From Bryobacterales bacterium (GTDB lineage: Bacteria > Acidobacteriota > Terriglobia > Bryobacterales > Bryobacteraceae): 32,981 nt of DNA. Below, one piece after another: positions 7,276-17,136 of this stretch. The notes below the pieces were generated by a model, which worked only from the letters and a program-made list of their open reading frames with translations, was not told the origin of the DNA and made no database searches. The stretch's first letter is position 1; every line of letters starts with the position of its first letter. The translations under genes were made by a program, and so were the position numbers. The stretch is taken from positions 1-32,981 of the forward strand of contig JAHCHD010000041.1 of NCBI GenBank assembly GCA_026129915.1, read 5' to 3'.

Positions 7276-10200
7276 ATGCGTACATCCCTCCGTGTCTTGT
7301 TGGTGCTTGGTGTTTCCATACTCGTGGGCCAGGGTTTGCTGCCGCTTGCCCAAACCGCTCACGCAGGGGCAACCAAGCCAGTGGATTTTCGCAACGAGAT
7401 TCGGCCACTGCTGTCGGACAACTGCTTTCACTGCCATGGGCCTGACCACAGCACGCGCATGGTGGGATTGCGCCTGGACATCCACGAAGAAGCCTTGAAG
7501 CCACGCAAGAACGGGGCGCCCATCGTCCCTGGGAAAGCCGAAGAAAGCCTGCTCTACAAGCGCATGGCGGAACCCGTGGCAGCCAAGCGCATGCCGCCTC
7601 CCTACGCCCACAAGGAACTGAAGCCCGAGCAGATTGCCCTATTCAAGCGCTGGATCGACGAAGGCGCCAAGTGGGAGGAGCACTGGGCCTGGACGGCTCC
7701 CCAGAAGCCAGCCGTGCCCGCAGTGAAGAACGCCGCGTGGGCGAAGACCGACATCGATCGCTTCATTCTGGCGCGCTTAGAAGCGGAGGGTCTTAGCCCG
7801 GCGCCACAGGCAGACAAGTACACACTCATTCGCCGGGTGGCCTTTGACCTCACGGGACTTCCGCCCAAGCCCGCCGAGGTCACACAGTTCCTCGAAGACA
7901 AATCGCCCGACGCCTACGAGAAGATGGTGGATCGCTACCTGGCCTCTCCCCACTACGGCGAACACCGCGCCCGCTACTGGCTGGATGCCGCTCGCTATGC
8001 CGATAGCCACGGCATTCATATCGACAACTATCGCGAGATCTGGCCCTACCGCGATTGGGTAATTAAGGCATTCAACCGCAACCTGCCTTTTGACCAGTTC
8101 ACCGTTGATCAACTGGCCGGCGACATGCTGCCCAACCCCACTCTCGAACAGCGCATCGCTACTGGCTTCCAGCGCTGCAACGTCACCACCAACGAGGCGG
8201 GCATCATTGAGGACGAGTACGAAGAGATCTACGCCAAAGACCGCGCCGACACCGTGGGCGCCGTCTGGCTGGGCATGACCGTGGGCTGTGCTACCTGCCA
8301 CGACCACAAGTTTGACCCCATCAAGGCGGCCGACTTCTATGCCCTTGGCGCGTTCTTCCGCAATACTACCCAGCAGGTCTACGACGAGAACGTCTACGAC
8401 ACTCCGCCCATTCTGTTGGTACCCGCGGAGAAAGACCGGCCGCGCTGGATTGCCGTGCAGGATCGCCTTAGCGCCATTCGCCAGGAAATCGCACGCATGG
8501 AAGCAGCAGCGCCGGAAGCCTTCACCGCTTGGGCTGCCACCGCGACTCGCGATGAGACAATACGTCCGCTATCCGCAGAGGACGAAGTATTCACGGCAGA
8601 ACCCTTCCGGCTGATGGTGGGCCAGCCCGGCGTGTCGCTGGGCCAAGGCCCGCACGAGGGTACGGAAGCAGTTCACTTTCCGGCCGCCCTGAACCAGGGT
8701 CTGCGCATTGAGGACGCAGAGAAGCAGGACGCCGACGAACCCTTCTCCGTCAGCATCGAATTCCTGACGCCCGAACGGCGGGACGCCACTTACACGCTGG
8801 TGCAGCGACGCCACCGCGAAGCCAACAACCGCGGATGGTCGCTTGCCGTCGCCGACCGCGTGCTGATCTTCAACCTCACCGGTGGGGCATCAGACTCCAT
8901 CGAGTACCGGGCTGACCGTCAGTTGCTTATGCGGAATGGCGTCTGGAACCACATCACCGTCACCTACGACGGCATGCGCACGCAAGAAGGACTGCAGCTC
9001 TATCTCAATGGCCAGAGGATGCCTCTGCTGGGCCGCCAGATAAAGCCAGAGAAACTGCGTGGTGAAATCGACGTCACCGAACCCATCGTGCTGGGCGGCG
9101 GCCTCGCTGGTGGCGCCATTAGCGATTTCCGCATCTTCCGCCGCCTGGTGACCGAGAGCGAAGCAAAGCTGCTTGCCCGCTGGACGGCTGTGGAATCGGC
9201 CCTAGCCAAACCCGCCGCTGAACGCACTGAAGCCCACCACGCGGCGCTATTGAGCTACTACCTGAACTCGCGCCACGAAGACTTCCGCGCGGTTGCCGCC
9301 GAGCAGGCCGAGTTGAACGACGAAGCCCATGAAATTGCCCAACGCGGAGCCATCACCCACGTGATGCACGAGCGGACTGACCAAACCCCCTTCGCCCACG
9401 TTCTGCATCGCGGCGCCTACGACCAGCGGCGTGAACGCGTGGAAGCCAGTCCGCCTTCTGTCCTTCCGTCCCTTCCCGCTCACCTGCCGCGCAACCGGTT
9501 GGGGCTGGCGCAATGGCTCTTCCTTGAAGAGAATCCGATGACGGCCCGCGTTACCGTGAACCGCATGTGGCAGGAGGTCTTCGGCACTGGCATCGTGCGC
9601 ACGACGGACGATTTTGGCAGCCAGGGTGAGCCGCCAGTCAACCAGCCGCTGCTCGACTGGATGGCCATCGACTTCCGCGAAAGTAAGTGGGACGTGAAGC
9701 GCTACTACCGGCAATTGCTGCTTTCGGCCACTTACCGGCAGGAATCAGTGGCCACACCGCTGAATCTCGAAAAGGATCCGCAGAACCGTCTTCTTAGCCG
9801 CGGACCGCGCTTCCGCATGGACGCCGAGATGGTACGCGACGCCGCCCTCGCGTCCAGCGGCCTGCTGGCCACCAGAATCGGCGGGCCCAGTGTGAAGCCC
9901 TACCAGCCCGAGGGCATTTGGGAAGCGGTTGCCATGTTCGGCTCCAACACCCGCTTCTACCAGCAGGATGAAGGCGCCGGCCTCTATCGACGCTCAATGT
10001 ACACCTTCTGGAAGCGCAGCGCGCCTCCTGCCTCCATGGACATCTTCAATGCACCGACGCGCGAAAACTGCACCGTACTTCGTGAGCGCACCAACACGCC
10101 TTTGCAGGCGCTCGTCACCATGAACGACCCACAGTTCTTCGAGGCAGCCCGCGTGCTTGCGGGCAGGGCCATGAACACCGAGGCGCACTTTGATGGACGC

Positions 10201-10437
10201 CTCAGCTATATCGCGCAACGCCTGCTGGCCCGCCCGCTATCCGGCGCGGAACAGGCCATCGCCGAAGGCGCCTTCAGTGACTACCGCGGCTATTACAGCG
10301 CCAATCCTGAGCATGCCCAGAAGATGCTGGCCCAGGGCGATTCCGCTCCTGACCCTTCGCTGCCTGTCAGCGACTTCGCGGCCTACACCATGCTCACCAA
10401 CCAACTGATGAATCTCGACGAGGTGCTGAACAAATGA
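7276..10437 (+). CDS. PSCyt1-DUF1549-LamG-DUF1553 secreted cytochrome-like protein
   Basis: A large exported protein of 1053 residues. The order is signal peptide (1-30, MRTSLRVLLVLGVSILVG), planctomycete-type cytochrome domain with c-heme motif C50FHCH54, DUF1549 (about 155-360), a laminin-G/concanavalin-like insert (about 440-590) and DUF1553 (about 730-1000). A second CxxCH is seen inside DUF1549 (C338ATCH). Such proteins abound in Planctomycetes, Verrucomicrobia and Solibacter-like acidobacteria, nearly always with a DUF1501 partner. They are linked by inference to polysaccharide use, but the reaction is unproven. A TTG 21 codons upstream is open; I prefer the ATG because it begins a textbook signal peptide. 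The stop overlaps the DUF1501 start as ATGA. Confidence 0.9.
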   Translation: MRTSLRVLLVLGVSILVGQGLLPLAQTAHAGATKPVDFRNEIRPLLSDNCFHCHGPDHSTRMVGLRLDIHEEALKPRKNGAPIVPGKAEESLLYKRMAEPVAAKRMPPPYAHKELKPEQIALFKRWIDEGAKWEEHWAWTAPQKPAVPAVKNAAWAKTDIDRFILARLEAEGLSPAPQADKYTLIRRVAFDLTGLPPKPAEVTQFLEDKSPDAYEKMVDRYLASPHYGEHRARYWLDAARYADSHGIHIDNYREIWPYRDWVIKAFNRNLPFDQFTVDQLAGDMLPNPTLEQRIATGFQRCNVTTNEAGIIEDEYEEIYAKDRADTVGAVWLGMTVGCATCHDHKFDPIKAADFYALGAFFRNTTQQVYDENVYDTPPILLVPAEKDRPRWIAVQDRLSAIRQEIARMEAAAPEAFTAWAATATRDETIRPLSAEDEVFTAEPFRLMVGQPGVSLGQGPHEGTEAVHFPAALNQGLRIEDAEKQDADEPFSVSIEFLTPERRDATYTLVQRRHREANNRGWSLAVADRVLIFNLTGGASDSIEYRADRQLLMRNGVWNHITVTYDGMRTQEGLQLYLNGQRMPLLGRQIKPEKLRGEIDVTEPIVLGGGLAGGAISDFRIFRRLVTESEAKLLARWTAVESALAKPAAERTEAHHAALLSYYLNSRHEDFRAVAAEQAELNDEAHEIAQRGAITHVMHERTDQTPFAHVLHRGAYDQRRERVEASPPSVLPSLPAHLPRNRLGLAQWLFLEENPMTARVTVNRMWQEVFGTGIVRTTDDFGSQGEPPVNQPLLDWMAIDFRESKWDVKRYYRQLLLSATYRQESVATPLNLEKDPQNRLLSRGPRFRMDAEMVRDAALASSGLLATRIGGPSVKPYQPEGIWEAVAMFGSNTRFYQQDEGAGLYRRSMYTFWKRSAPPASMDIFNAPTRENCTVLRERTNTPLQALVTMNDPQFFEAARVLAGRAMNTEAHFDGRLSYIAQRLLARPLSGAEQAIAEGAFSDYRGYYSANPEHAQKMLAQGDSAPDPSLPVSDFAAYTMLTNQLMNLDEVLNK

Positions 10438-12032
10438 GCCGCCGCCGCAATCCCCTGCTGCCCGACGACGAAGGCCATTATTCTTCCGACACTCGGCTGC
10501 TGGACCGCGAATCCCACCGTCACATCGGTGCCGGTGCGCATCCTGTCGACGCCATTGCGCACCAAATGGCGATAGAGGAATCGCGCCGCCGCTTTTTCGG
10601 ACGCGGCGTCCAAGGCCTCGGCGCGCTGGCCTTGGCGCACCTGTTGGGAACTCCTGGTTTACAGGGTGCGGAAGCCAGGTCGCCCTTCGCGGAAGCCAAC
10701 CGGGTGGGCGGCCTCGGTCTCCTTCCCCACTTCGCCCCCAAGGCCAAGCGCTGCATCTACCTCCACCTCGTGGGTGCGCCGCCCCAGCAGGATCTCTACG
10801 ATTACAAGCCGAAGATGGAGGAGCTTTTCGATACCGATCTGCCGGAGACCATCCGCCAGGGACAGCGCCTCACTACCATGACCAGCGGCCAGACGCGCTT
10901 CCCTATCGCGCCTTCCATGTTTAAGTTCGCCCAGCACGGCAAGTCCGGCGCATGGATGTCTGAACTGCTGCCCTACACCTCGAAGATGGTGGACGATATC
11001 GCCATCATCCGCAGCATGAATACAGAGGCCATCAACCACGAGCCGGCCATCACCTTTTTCCAAACCGGCTTCATGATCGCCGGCCGCCCTTGCATCGGTT
11101 CCTGGATGAGCTACGGCCTTGGCACCATGAACGAAAACCTGCCAGCCTTCGTGGTGTTGCAAGCCAAGCACAAGCATCCCAAGGCCAACGTGCAGGCCAT
11201 TTCCTCGCGCCTTTGGAGCGCGGGCTTCCTGTCGGGCGAGTATTCCGGCGTGGGCCTGCGGAGTGCCGGAGACCCTGTTCTGTTTATCAACAATCCGGAG
11301 GGAGTCCCCGCACAGGTGCGCCGCCGCATGCTCGACGCCCTGGGCCAGATGAATGAACTCAACTATCAGAAGCTGGGCGACCCCGAAACCAAGACGCGCA
11401 TCGCGCAGTACGAAATGGCCTTTCGCATGCAAAGTTCGGTGCCCGAACTCACTGATCTCAGCAAGGAACCGGACGACATCTGGGAGATGTACGGCCCTGA
11501 CGCGCGCGAGCCGGGAAGCTTCGCCAACAGCGCCCTGATGGCGCGGCGCCTGGCCGAACGCGGCGTGCGCTTCATCCAGGTTTACCATCGCGGCTGGGAC
11601 GTCCATGGCAACCTGCCCGAAGTGCTACCCAGCCAGTGCAAGGAAATCGACCAGCCTTGCTGGGCGCTGGTGCAGGACCTGAAGCAGCGGGGCATGCTCG
11701 ATGACACACTTGTGATTCTAGCGGGCGAATTTGGGCGTACGGTTTACTGCCAGGGCCGCCTCACACGCACCGATTATGGACGCGACCACCATCCCCGCTG
11801 CTTCAGCCTATGGCTGGCCGGTGGCGGCATCAAGGGTGGCGTTGTGCATGGCGAGACCGATGAGTTCAGCTACAACATCGTGAAGGACCCTGTGCACGTC
11901 CGCGACTTCCAGGCCACGCTCATGCACTGCTTCGGCATCAGGCACGACCAGTTCACCTACAAATATCAGGGCCTGGATATGAAGTTGACCGGGGTGGAGC
12001 CGGCCAAAGTGGTGAAACCGATTCTTGCCTGA
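10434..12032 (+). CDS. DUF1501 protein with Tat signal
   Basis: A 532-residue member of DUF1501, a family related to the alkaline phosphatase/sulfatase superfamily. The N-terminal 48 residues are polar, then a twin-arginine export signal follows (SRRRFFGRGVQGLGALAL, arginines at 51-53), so it is probably exported folded. Family-typical stretches include APSMFKFAQHGKSGAWMSEL, IRSMNTEAINHEPAI and LAGEFGRTV near the metal-site region. It shares four bases with the preceding PSCyt1/DUF1549/DUF1553 gene and surely belongs to the same transcript. The enzymatic activity is unknown; hydrolysis of sulfate or phosphate esters is only a fold-based guess. It converges with the glycosyltransferase gene, with 40 bp between the stops and no obvious terminator. 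Confidence 0.9.
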   Translation: MSRRRNPLLPDDEGHYSSDTRLLDRESHRHIGAGAHPVDAIAHQMAIEESRRRFFGRGVQGLGALALAHLLGTPGLQGAEARSPFAEANRVGGLGLLPHFAPKAKRCIYLHLVGAPPQQDLYDYKPKMEELFDTDLPETIRQGQRLTTMTSGQTRFPIAPSMFKFAQHGKSGAWMSELLPYTSKMVDDIAIIRSMNTEAINHEPAITFFQTGFMIAGRPCIGSWMSYGLGTMNENLPAFVVLQAKHKHPKANVQAISSRLWSAGFLSGEYSGVGLRSAGDPVLFINNPEGVPAQVRRRMLDALGQMNELNYQKLGDPETKTRIAQYEMAFRMQSSVPELTDLSKEPDDIWEMYGPDAREPGSFANSALMARRLAERGVRFIQVYHRGWDVHGNLPEVLPSQCKEIDQPCWALVQDLKQRGMLDDTLVILAGEFGRTVYCQGRLTRTDYGRDHHPRCFSLWLAGGGIKGGVVHGETDEFSYNIVKDPVHVRDFQATLMHCFGIRHDQFTYKYQGLDMKLTGVEPAKVVKPILA

Positions 12033-12072
12033 CGGCGCAGCGGTAGGATCCGCCGCCTCGCCCGTAACGCAT

Positions 12073-13254
12073 CTATCTTCGGACGCCTGACGCCGCCTCG
12101 CGGTAGATCTGCAGCACCAATTCCGCGGCGCGAGTCCAGCTATATTGCTTGGCCTGGACGCGCCCTTTCTCAATCAGGCTGGCCTTAAGTTCCGTGTCGA
12201 GCAGCACGTCGTGGATACCGCGGGCGATATCGAACACGTTGTCAGGGTTCACGAGCATCGCCGCATCGCCCAACACTTCCGGCAACGCACTTACGTTGGA
12301 AGCAACCACCGGCGTTCCGGCCACCATGGCTTCCAGCGGGGCGAGCCCGAAGCCCTCATGCAACGACGGGAACACGAAGGCTTCAGCCGCCTCAAAAAAC
12401 ACCCGCAGGGTTTCGTCCGGCACAAAGCCAAGAAAACGTACCGAGTCCTCCAGACGGCTGTGCAGCACGGCCAGGCGAACCGCCGGATTCTTCGAGATGT
12501 CGTCTCCAATGATGATCAGTTTCAGGTGCCGGAAGTGCGGGTGCTGCTGCAGTTCGCTGCGCAGCACTGAGAAGGCTTCAATCAGCCGGGGCACGTTCTT
12601 CTGCGGTCGCACGGTTCCCGCGTATAGCAGGAAGGGATAGTCAATCTGATACCGGCCAAGAAACTGGCGGCGGCGTTCAGTGCGTTCCGTTTCCAGCTCC
12701 TCCAGAGTCTTGCCCGGAGTCTCATGAAAGAGCCGCGGGTCAGGTGCGTCATAGATACGACGGATCTTGCTGCTGGGCACGCTGAACAACTGCTCAACGT
12801 CGCGCTGCGTGGCGCCGGAGACAGCGATCACCGTGTGCGCCCGCTGCAGACCGCGGCCAATGATGCGCTCGCGCCATTCCATCCGCCAGTCCTTTTCCTG
12901 AGCGTGCTGGGCGTAGAGCAGAAAGCCCAGGTCATGCACGGTCACCACGTACGGTTGTGGCATGAACAGTGGCACGCGGGCAAGGGGAATGTGGTAGACG
13001 TCCGCGGGATGACTGCGTAGGAACCAGGGGAAGGCGTATTGGTCGCGCCAGTTGTCGTCAGCGCCCTCGTAAAAGACAGTGGTGAACCGGGTGGATTCGC
13101 GGTCGATCGCGCGAAGATCCCGGCGCGATTCACGTTTGCCAATCAGCACGTACTCGTTCTTGGCATCCACTTCCAGCAACGCACGCAGCAAATTGCGGAT
13201 GTAGGTGCCAATGCCGAAGTCGCGTATGTGACGAGCGTCAAAAACGATGCGCAC
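12073..13254 (-). CDS. GT4-family glycosyltransferase
   Basis: A cytoplasmic GT-B fold glycosyltransferase of 393 residues that would transfer a sugar from a nucleotide donor. The N-terminal acceptor domain opens MRIVFDARHIRDFGIGTYIRN, with the glycine-rich loop typical of GT4 mannosyl- and glucosyltransferases. The C-terminal donor domain shows LYAGTVRPQKNVPRLIEAF and the E-x7-E region FPSLHEGFGLAPLEAM (about 300-320), then AGTPVVASNVSALPEVLGD. It uses a GTG start supported by AGGAGA 6 bases upstream. It follows glyA by only 36 bp, so the order rpiB-glyA-GT may be one transcription unit. The acceptor, whether exopolysaccharide, glycolipid or O-antigen, is not evident. Confidence 0.88.
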   Translation of the reverse strand: MRIVFDARHIRDFGIGTYIRNLLRALLEVDAKNEYVLIGKRESRRDLRAIDRESTRFTTVFYEGADDNWRDQYAFPWFLRSHPADVYHIPLARVPLFMPQPYVVTVHDLGFLLYAQHAQEKDWRMEWRERIIGRGLQRAHTVIAVSGATQRDVEQLFSVPSSKIRRIYDAPDPRLFHETPGKTLEELETERTERRRQFLGRYQIDYPFLLYAGTVRPQKNVPRLIEAFSVLRSELQQHPHFRHLKLIIIGDDISKNPAVRLAVLHSRLEDSVRFLGFVPDETLRVFFEAAEAFVFPSLHEGFGLAPLEAMVAGTPVVASNVSALPEVLGDAAMLVNPDNVFDIARGIHDVLLDTELKASLIEKGRVQAKQYSWTRAAELVLQIYREAASGVRR

Positions 13255-13290
13255 CGGGTTCTCCTGAAGGCCCGAACCTGAATCGCAGCA

Positions 13291-14565
13291 TCATGCGTGC
13301 GCCATGCGCCACGCATAGAGCGGGTACTTTTCCGTAAGAGCGGCCACGCGACGGCGCACGCTCTCCACCGTCGATGGGTCGTCCTTGCCCCGCAGGGCTT
13401 CTGCGATGCAACTGCCCACCTCGCGCAGTTCGGCCTCGCCGAATCCGCGAGTGGTTACCGCGGGTGAACCCAGGCGGATCCCGCTGGGGTTCATCGGCGG
13501 GTTGACGTCGAACGGGATGGCGTTCTTGTTCGCGGTGATGTGCGCGGCGTCCAGAACCTGCTCGGCTTCCTTGCCGCGCAGGCCCTGCGAGAACACATCC
13601 ACCAGCATCACGTGGGTGTCAGTGCCTCCGGAAACAATGCGAAAACCCTCACCGGCAAGGCTGTGGGCCAATGCCCGGGCGTTCGCCACCACCTGTGTCT
13701 GATAGGCCACGAATGCAGGGGTCATGGCTTCCTTAAAGCAGACGGCCTTGGCTGCAATCACATGCACCAGCGGACCGCCCTGGGCTCCAGGAAACACGCA
13801 TCGGTTGATGTCCTTCCCATACTTCTCCCGTGCCAGGATCACGCCGGAACGCGGGCCTCGCAACGTCTTGTGCGTGGTGGAGGTAACAATATCGGCGTAG
13901 CGGCAGGGGTTCGGGTAGATGCCCGCGGCCACCAGTCCGCTGAAGTGCGCCATGTCTACCAGCAGCACCGCGCCCACCGCGTCCGCGATCTCACGGAACT
14001 TCGCAAAATCAATCACACGGGAATATGCGCTGGCGCCGGCGATGATCAGCTTTGGCTTGTGTTCTTCCGCCTGGCGGGCCACTTCCGCGTAATCGATGAG
14101 CTCGGTCTCCTTATCAACGCCGTAGCCCACCACCTTGTAGAGCTTGCCCGAAAAATTGAGCGGATGCCCGTGAGTGAGGTGCCCGCCGTGGTCGAGGCGC
14201 ATGCCCAGAATGGTGTCGCCTGGATTCAGAATGGCGGCGAAGGCGGCCTCGTTGGCTTGCGATCCCGAGTGAGGCTGCACGTTGGCGTACTCAGCCCCAA
14301 ACAGAAGCTTGGCGCGATCAATGGCAAGATTCTCCACCACGTCCGTGTGCTCGCAGCCGCCATAGTAGCGGCGACCGGGGTACCCCTCGGCATACTTGTT
14401 CGTAAAAATGCTGCCGACGGATTCGAGAACCGCTTCGGACGTGAAATTCTCACTGGCTATCAATTCGATGTGGCTGTGCTGACGCTCAGTTTCTTTGTTG
14501 ATGGCGTCAAGCACTTCAGGATCCACTTCAGAAAGGGGGCGTGCGAGTCGTTGCTGTTCGGTCAT
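13291..14565 (-). CDS. glyA: Serine hydroxymethyltransferase
   Basis: A PLP enzyme interconverting serine and glycine while loading tetrahydrofolate with a one-carbon unit. At 424 residues it has normal bacterial length. The PLP lysine is K233 in [11 protein letters not shown]. Other signatures are [36 protein letters not shown] and [15 protein letters not shown]. The ATG has only a weak GAGG at some distance. It lies 172 bp after rpiB and 36 bp before the glycosyltransferase, all on one strand. I looked for a glycine or THF riboswitch in the upstream gap and saw none. Confidence 0.97.
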   Translation of the reverse strand: MTEQQRLARPLSEVDPEVLDAINKETERQHSHIELIASENFTSEAVLESVGSIFTNKYAEGYPGRRYYGGCEHTDVVENLAIDRAKLLFGAEYANVQPHSGSQANEAAFAAILNPGDTILGMRLDHGGHLTHGHPLNFSGKLYKVVGYGVDKETELIDYAEVARQAEEHKPKLIIAGASAYSRVIDFAKFREIADAVGAVLLVDMAHFSGLVAAGIYPNPCRYADIVTSTTHKTLRGPRSGVILAREKYGKDINRCVFPGAQGGPLVHVIAAKAVCFKEAMTPAFVAYQTQVVANARALAHSLAGEGFRIVSGGTDTHVMLVDVFSQGLRGKEAEQVLDAAHITANKNAIPFDVNPPMNPSGIRLGSPAVTTRGFGEAELREVGSCIAEALRGKDDPSTVESVRRRVAALTEKYPLYAWRMAHA

Positions 14566-14737
14566 GCGGATGGCTGCCTCGTCTTAGGAATTCAATGGTG
14601 TCGGCCGTCTGGGGATGATCAACCCCGGAACGTTACTCTGGTCTGCTTGCGCTGATGCCGCGCCACGTCTGGACGCAGCGCAAAATCTGCCGGGACGTCC
14701 GCCCATGGCGAACACTCGAGATCAGAAAGTTGCTGCC

Positions 14738-15196
14738 TTACGGTCGCGTTGAACCGTGCTTTGCTTCCAAAGCTGCAATCTTGTTGACGCGACGCTCGTG
14801 GCGTCCGCCGTCGAAACCCTCACGCAGAAAAATCTCGGTCCAACGGTTCGCGCTCTCCTGGTCAGTAAGGCTGGCCCCTAGCGTGAGCACATTGATATTG
14901 TTGTGGGTCCGGCTGAGCACGACTTCCTCGTCTGACATCGCCATGGCGGCACGGATTCCCTGTACCTTATTGGCTGCAATACTCATGCCCACACCCGTCG
15001 AACACACCAGCACCCCCCGCTCAGCCTCACCGGTGCTTACCCGGCCTGCGACGGCGGCGGCGTAGTCAGGATAGTCAGTGGATTCGGGCGAAAAGGTACC
15101 TACGTCCTCCACGTCGTGGCCAAGCGCGCGGAGCCGCGTAACCAACTCATTCTTCATTGCATAACCGGCGTGATCAGCGCCTATCGCTATTTTCAT
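14738..15196 (-). CDS. rpiB: Ribose-5-phosphate isomerase B
   Basis: Interconverts ribulose-5-phosphate and ribose-5-phosphate in the pentose phosphate pathway. The 152-residue protein belongs to the LacAB/RpiB family. It opens MKIAIGADHAGYAMKN, and the catalytic base C65 sits in VLVCSTGVGMSIAANK with the ring-opening H98 in SRTHNNINVLTLG. It is divergent from scpA; the shared 100-bp spacer must hold both promoters and contains ACCAGGG/CCCTGGT arms around a 16-base loop. The ribosome site is weak. The assignment is firm at family level, although some members prefer allose-6-phosphate. Confidence 0.94.
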   Translation of the reverse strand: MKIAIGADHAGYAMKNELVTRLRALGHDVEDVGTFSPESTDYPDYAAAVAGRVSTGEAERGVLVCSTGVGMSIAANKVQGIRAAMAMSDEEVVLSRTHNNINVLTLGASLTDQESANRWTEIFLREGFDGGRHERRVNKIAALEAKHGSTRP

Positions 15197-15296
15197 GCAG
15201 GCTTCATTGTAGCATCCGCGCCTTGGGGAACCCCTCCCGCACCAGGGATCGCACCAGCCGCGGCCCTGGTCCGGGAGGCGCCCCGCCCGTGCTATC

Positions 15297-16091
15297 GTGG
15301 AAGGCGTGTCCTTTCCCTGGAGCGTCCAGTTAGAGCGCTATGAAGGCCCGCTCGATCTGCTGCTCGATCTGATCCGCCGCCAGCAAATCGACATCTACGA
15401 TATCCCTATCGCGCAGATTACACAGCAGTACTTCCACTACATGGAAGAAGCTGCTTCGCTGGATATCGAACTGAGCGCGGAGTTCGTCTACATGGCGGCC
15501 ACCTTGATTCACATCAAGAGCCGCACCCTGTTGCCCCGTGACCCGGAATTGAAGACTGAGGATGACGGGGACGATCCGCGAGAAGAACTCGTCCACAAGT
15601 TGCTCGAGCACGAGCGGTACAAGAATGCCGCCGAAATGCTGAAGCAGAAACGGATGATTGAGGAAAACGTCTGGAGCAACCCCCAGATGAAGCAGTTTCT
15701 GGCCGAGGAGGAAGACCCCGGTGTCCAGGTGGAACTGCTCGATCTGGTGAAGGCGCTGCAGTCTGTGGTGGAGCGGGCCAAAACCCGCCCTGTGTATGAG
15801 ATCACCACTGAGCACGTCACGGTGGGGGAAATGATTCGCTACGTATGCGAATTGTTCGTGCGCGCCAAGCACGACAAGCCGCTGCTGGTGGTTGATCTGT
15901 TTGAAGTGCAGACCTCCAAGCGGGCCATGATTTGCCTGCTGCTGGCCATGCTGGAAATGGCCAAGGCGCAGGCGCTGGAGATTGTCCACGATGAAGACCC
16001 GGCCAAGGTGGGTGTCCGCCGCAACCGTGGATTCGAGAGTTTTGTGGTTTCCCAGAAGGAGTTGGGAACCCTGGATAGCGACTACAACTAG
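15297..16091 (+). CDS. scpA: Segregation and condensation protein A (kleisin)
   Basis: The kleisin subunit that bridges SMC heads with ScpB in the chromosome-condensing SMC-ScpAB complex. Its 264 residues include the N-terminal SMC-neck-binding helices (VQLERYEGPLDLLLDLIRRQ) and KSRTLLPRD, an acidic linker (EDDGDDPREEL) and a winged-helix C-terminus (FEVQTSKRAMICLLLAMLEMAK). The start is GTG; a second GTG three codons later is equally possible, with GGAAGG immediately before it. It leads the scpA-scpB-rluB cluster, an order widely conserved in bacteria. Confidence 0.93.
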   Translation: MEGVSFPWSVQLERYEGPLDLLLDLIRRQQIDIYDIPIAQITQQYFHYMEEAASLDIELSAEFVYMAATLIHIKSRTLLPRDPELKTEDDGDDPREELVHKLLEHERYKNAAEMLKQKRMIEENVWSNPQMKQFLAEEEDPGVQVELLDLVKALQSVVERAKTRPVYEITTEHVTVGEMIRYVCELFVRAKHDKPLLVVDLFEVQTSKRAMICLLLAMLEMAKAQALEIVHDEDPAKVGVRRNRGFESFVVSQKELGTLDSDYN

Positions 16092-16131
16092 GAAGCGACT
16101 GCAGCTGGGAAACAACTGCAATGAAGCCTCA

Positions 16132-17136
16132 ATGATGAATGGAATCATGGTGAATGTGGTGTCGGCGCGTCGCCGCGTCCGGAAGCCCGTGCGCGTGCGC
16201 AACCCTCGCCGGCTTGGAGAACTCACGCTCGTGCTGCCGCCACAGCTTCGCAAACGGGCCCTGCGGCGCCGTGCGCGCAAGGTTCATCTGCCACATAGTC
16301 GCCCGCATTTTTTCAAGGGAAAGCGCCTGACAGGCGTGGAGATCTTCGCCAAGGCGGCGGGACGCTTCGCGGAGGCGCCTCCTCCGGAAATCTCGATCGA
16401 TGCCTTCGCCCTGCAGCCTGATGGGCCCCCGGCGATGACCGGCGACGCGGAATTGCGGGCCACCCTGGAAGCAATCGTCTACGTCACCGAAGAACCCGTC
16501 ACCGCGCAGCAGATTGCGGCGGCTCTCGGACTGCCCGTCGCCAAGGTAGCCGGTTTGCTGGAAGAGCTGGCAGCCGAGTACGCGCAGCCGCACCGGGGGG
16601 TCTCCATCCGCAGCCTAGCGGGAGGCTACAAGATGAGCACCAAGCCGGAGTTTCACGAAGGTGTGCGGCGTTTCGTGCGCAGCCTGAAACCCCCGCTGAA
16701 GCTAAGCATGGCGGCGCTCGAAACGCTGGCCGTGATCGCGTACAAGCAGCCCATCACCGCGCCGGAAATCCTCGAAATCCGTGGCGTTCAGGGTGCCGGT
16801 GTGCTGAAGACACTGCTCGACAAGAAGCTCATCACAACGGCGGGACGCAAGAACGTGGTGGGCCGGCCGATGATGTACAAGACCACCCGCGAGTTCCTGG
16901 TCCAGTTCGGACTTAATAGTACGGCGGAACTGCCCACGCTGAAGGAGTTTGAGGAACTGAAGAACCTGGCACTCAGCGAAGCGGAAGAAGTTGACAAGGC
17001 CGAGGCCGGAATCGCTCGCTACGAGAAGTACGCGGAGGTTGCCGCTAGTGTGGATGCCTATGCCGAACAAACCGCTGTTGCGGAACTGCCCGGCGAGACC
17101 CCAGCCGATGAACCAGGAGACGACAGCCGTGGCTGA
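16132..17136 (+). CDS. scpB: Segregation and condensation protein B with a basic N-terminal extension
   Basis: Partner of ScpA in the SMC condensin. The conserved ScpB region begins near LRATLEAIVYVTEEPVTAQQ, about 107 residues in, and has two winged helices. Signatures are RGVSIRSLAGGYKMSTKPEF, LSMAALETLAVIAYKQPITAPEI, IRGVQGAGVLKTLLDKKLI and GRPMMYKTTREFL. An acidic Ala/Glu tail follows. The 100 residues before the core are very rich in arginine and lysine (SARRRVRKPVRVRNPRR), which ScpB usually lacks. The start is therefore uncertain: ATG 16132 or 16147 keep the extension, while ATG 16435 would give a normal-length ScpB but has no ribosome site. The stop overlaps rluB by 29 bases. Confidence 0.85.
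   Translation: MMNGIMVNVVSARRRVRKPVRVRNPRRLGELTLVLPPQLRKRALRRRARKVHLPHSRPHFFKGKRLTGVEIFAKAAGRFAEAPPPEISIDAFALQPDGPPAMTGDAELRATLEAIVYVTEEPVTAQQIAAALGLPVAKVAGLLEELAAEYAQPHRGVSIRSLAGGYKMSTKPEFHEGVRRFVRSLKPPLKLSMAALETLAVIAYKQPITAPEILEIRGVQGAGVLKTLLDKKLITTAGRKNVVGRPMMYKTTREFLVQFGLNSTAELPTLKEFEELKNLALSEAEEVDKAEAGIARYEKYAEVAASVDAYAEQTAVAELPGETPADEPGDDSRG

Noticed and set aside
14566..14737. Riboswitch (glycine or THF) before glyA
   Set aside because: No conserved riboswitch core visible; only a short GGGG/CCCC pairing is present.
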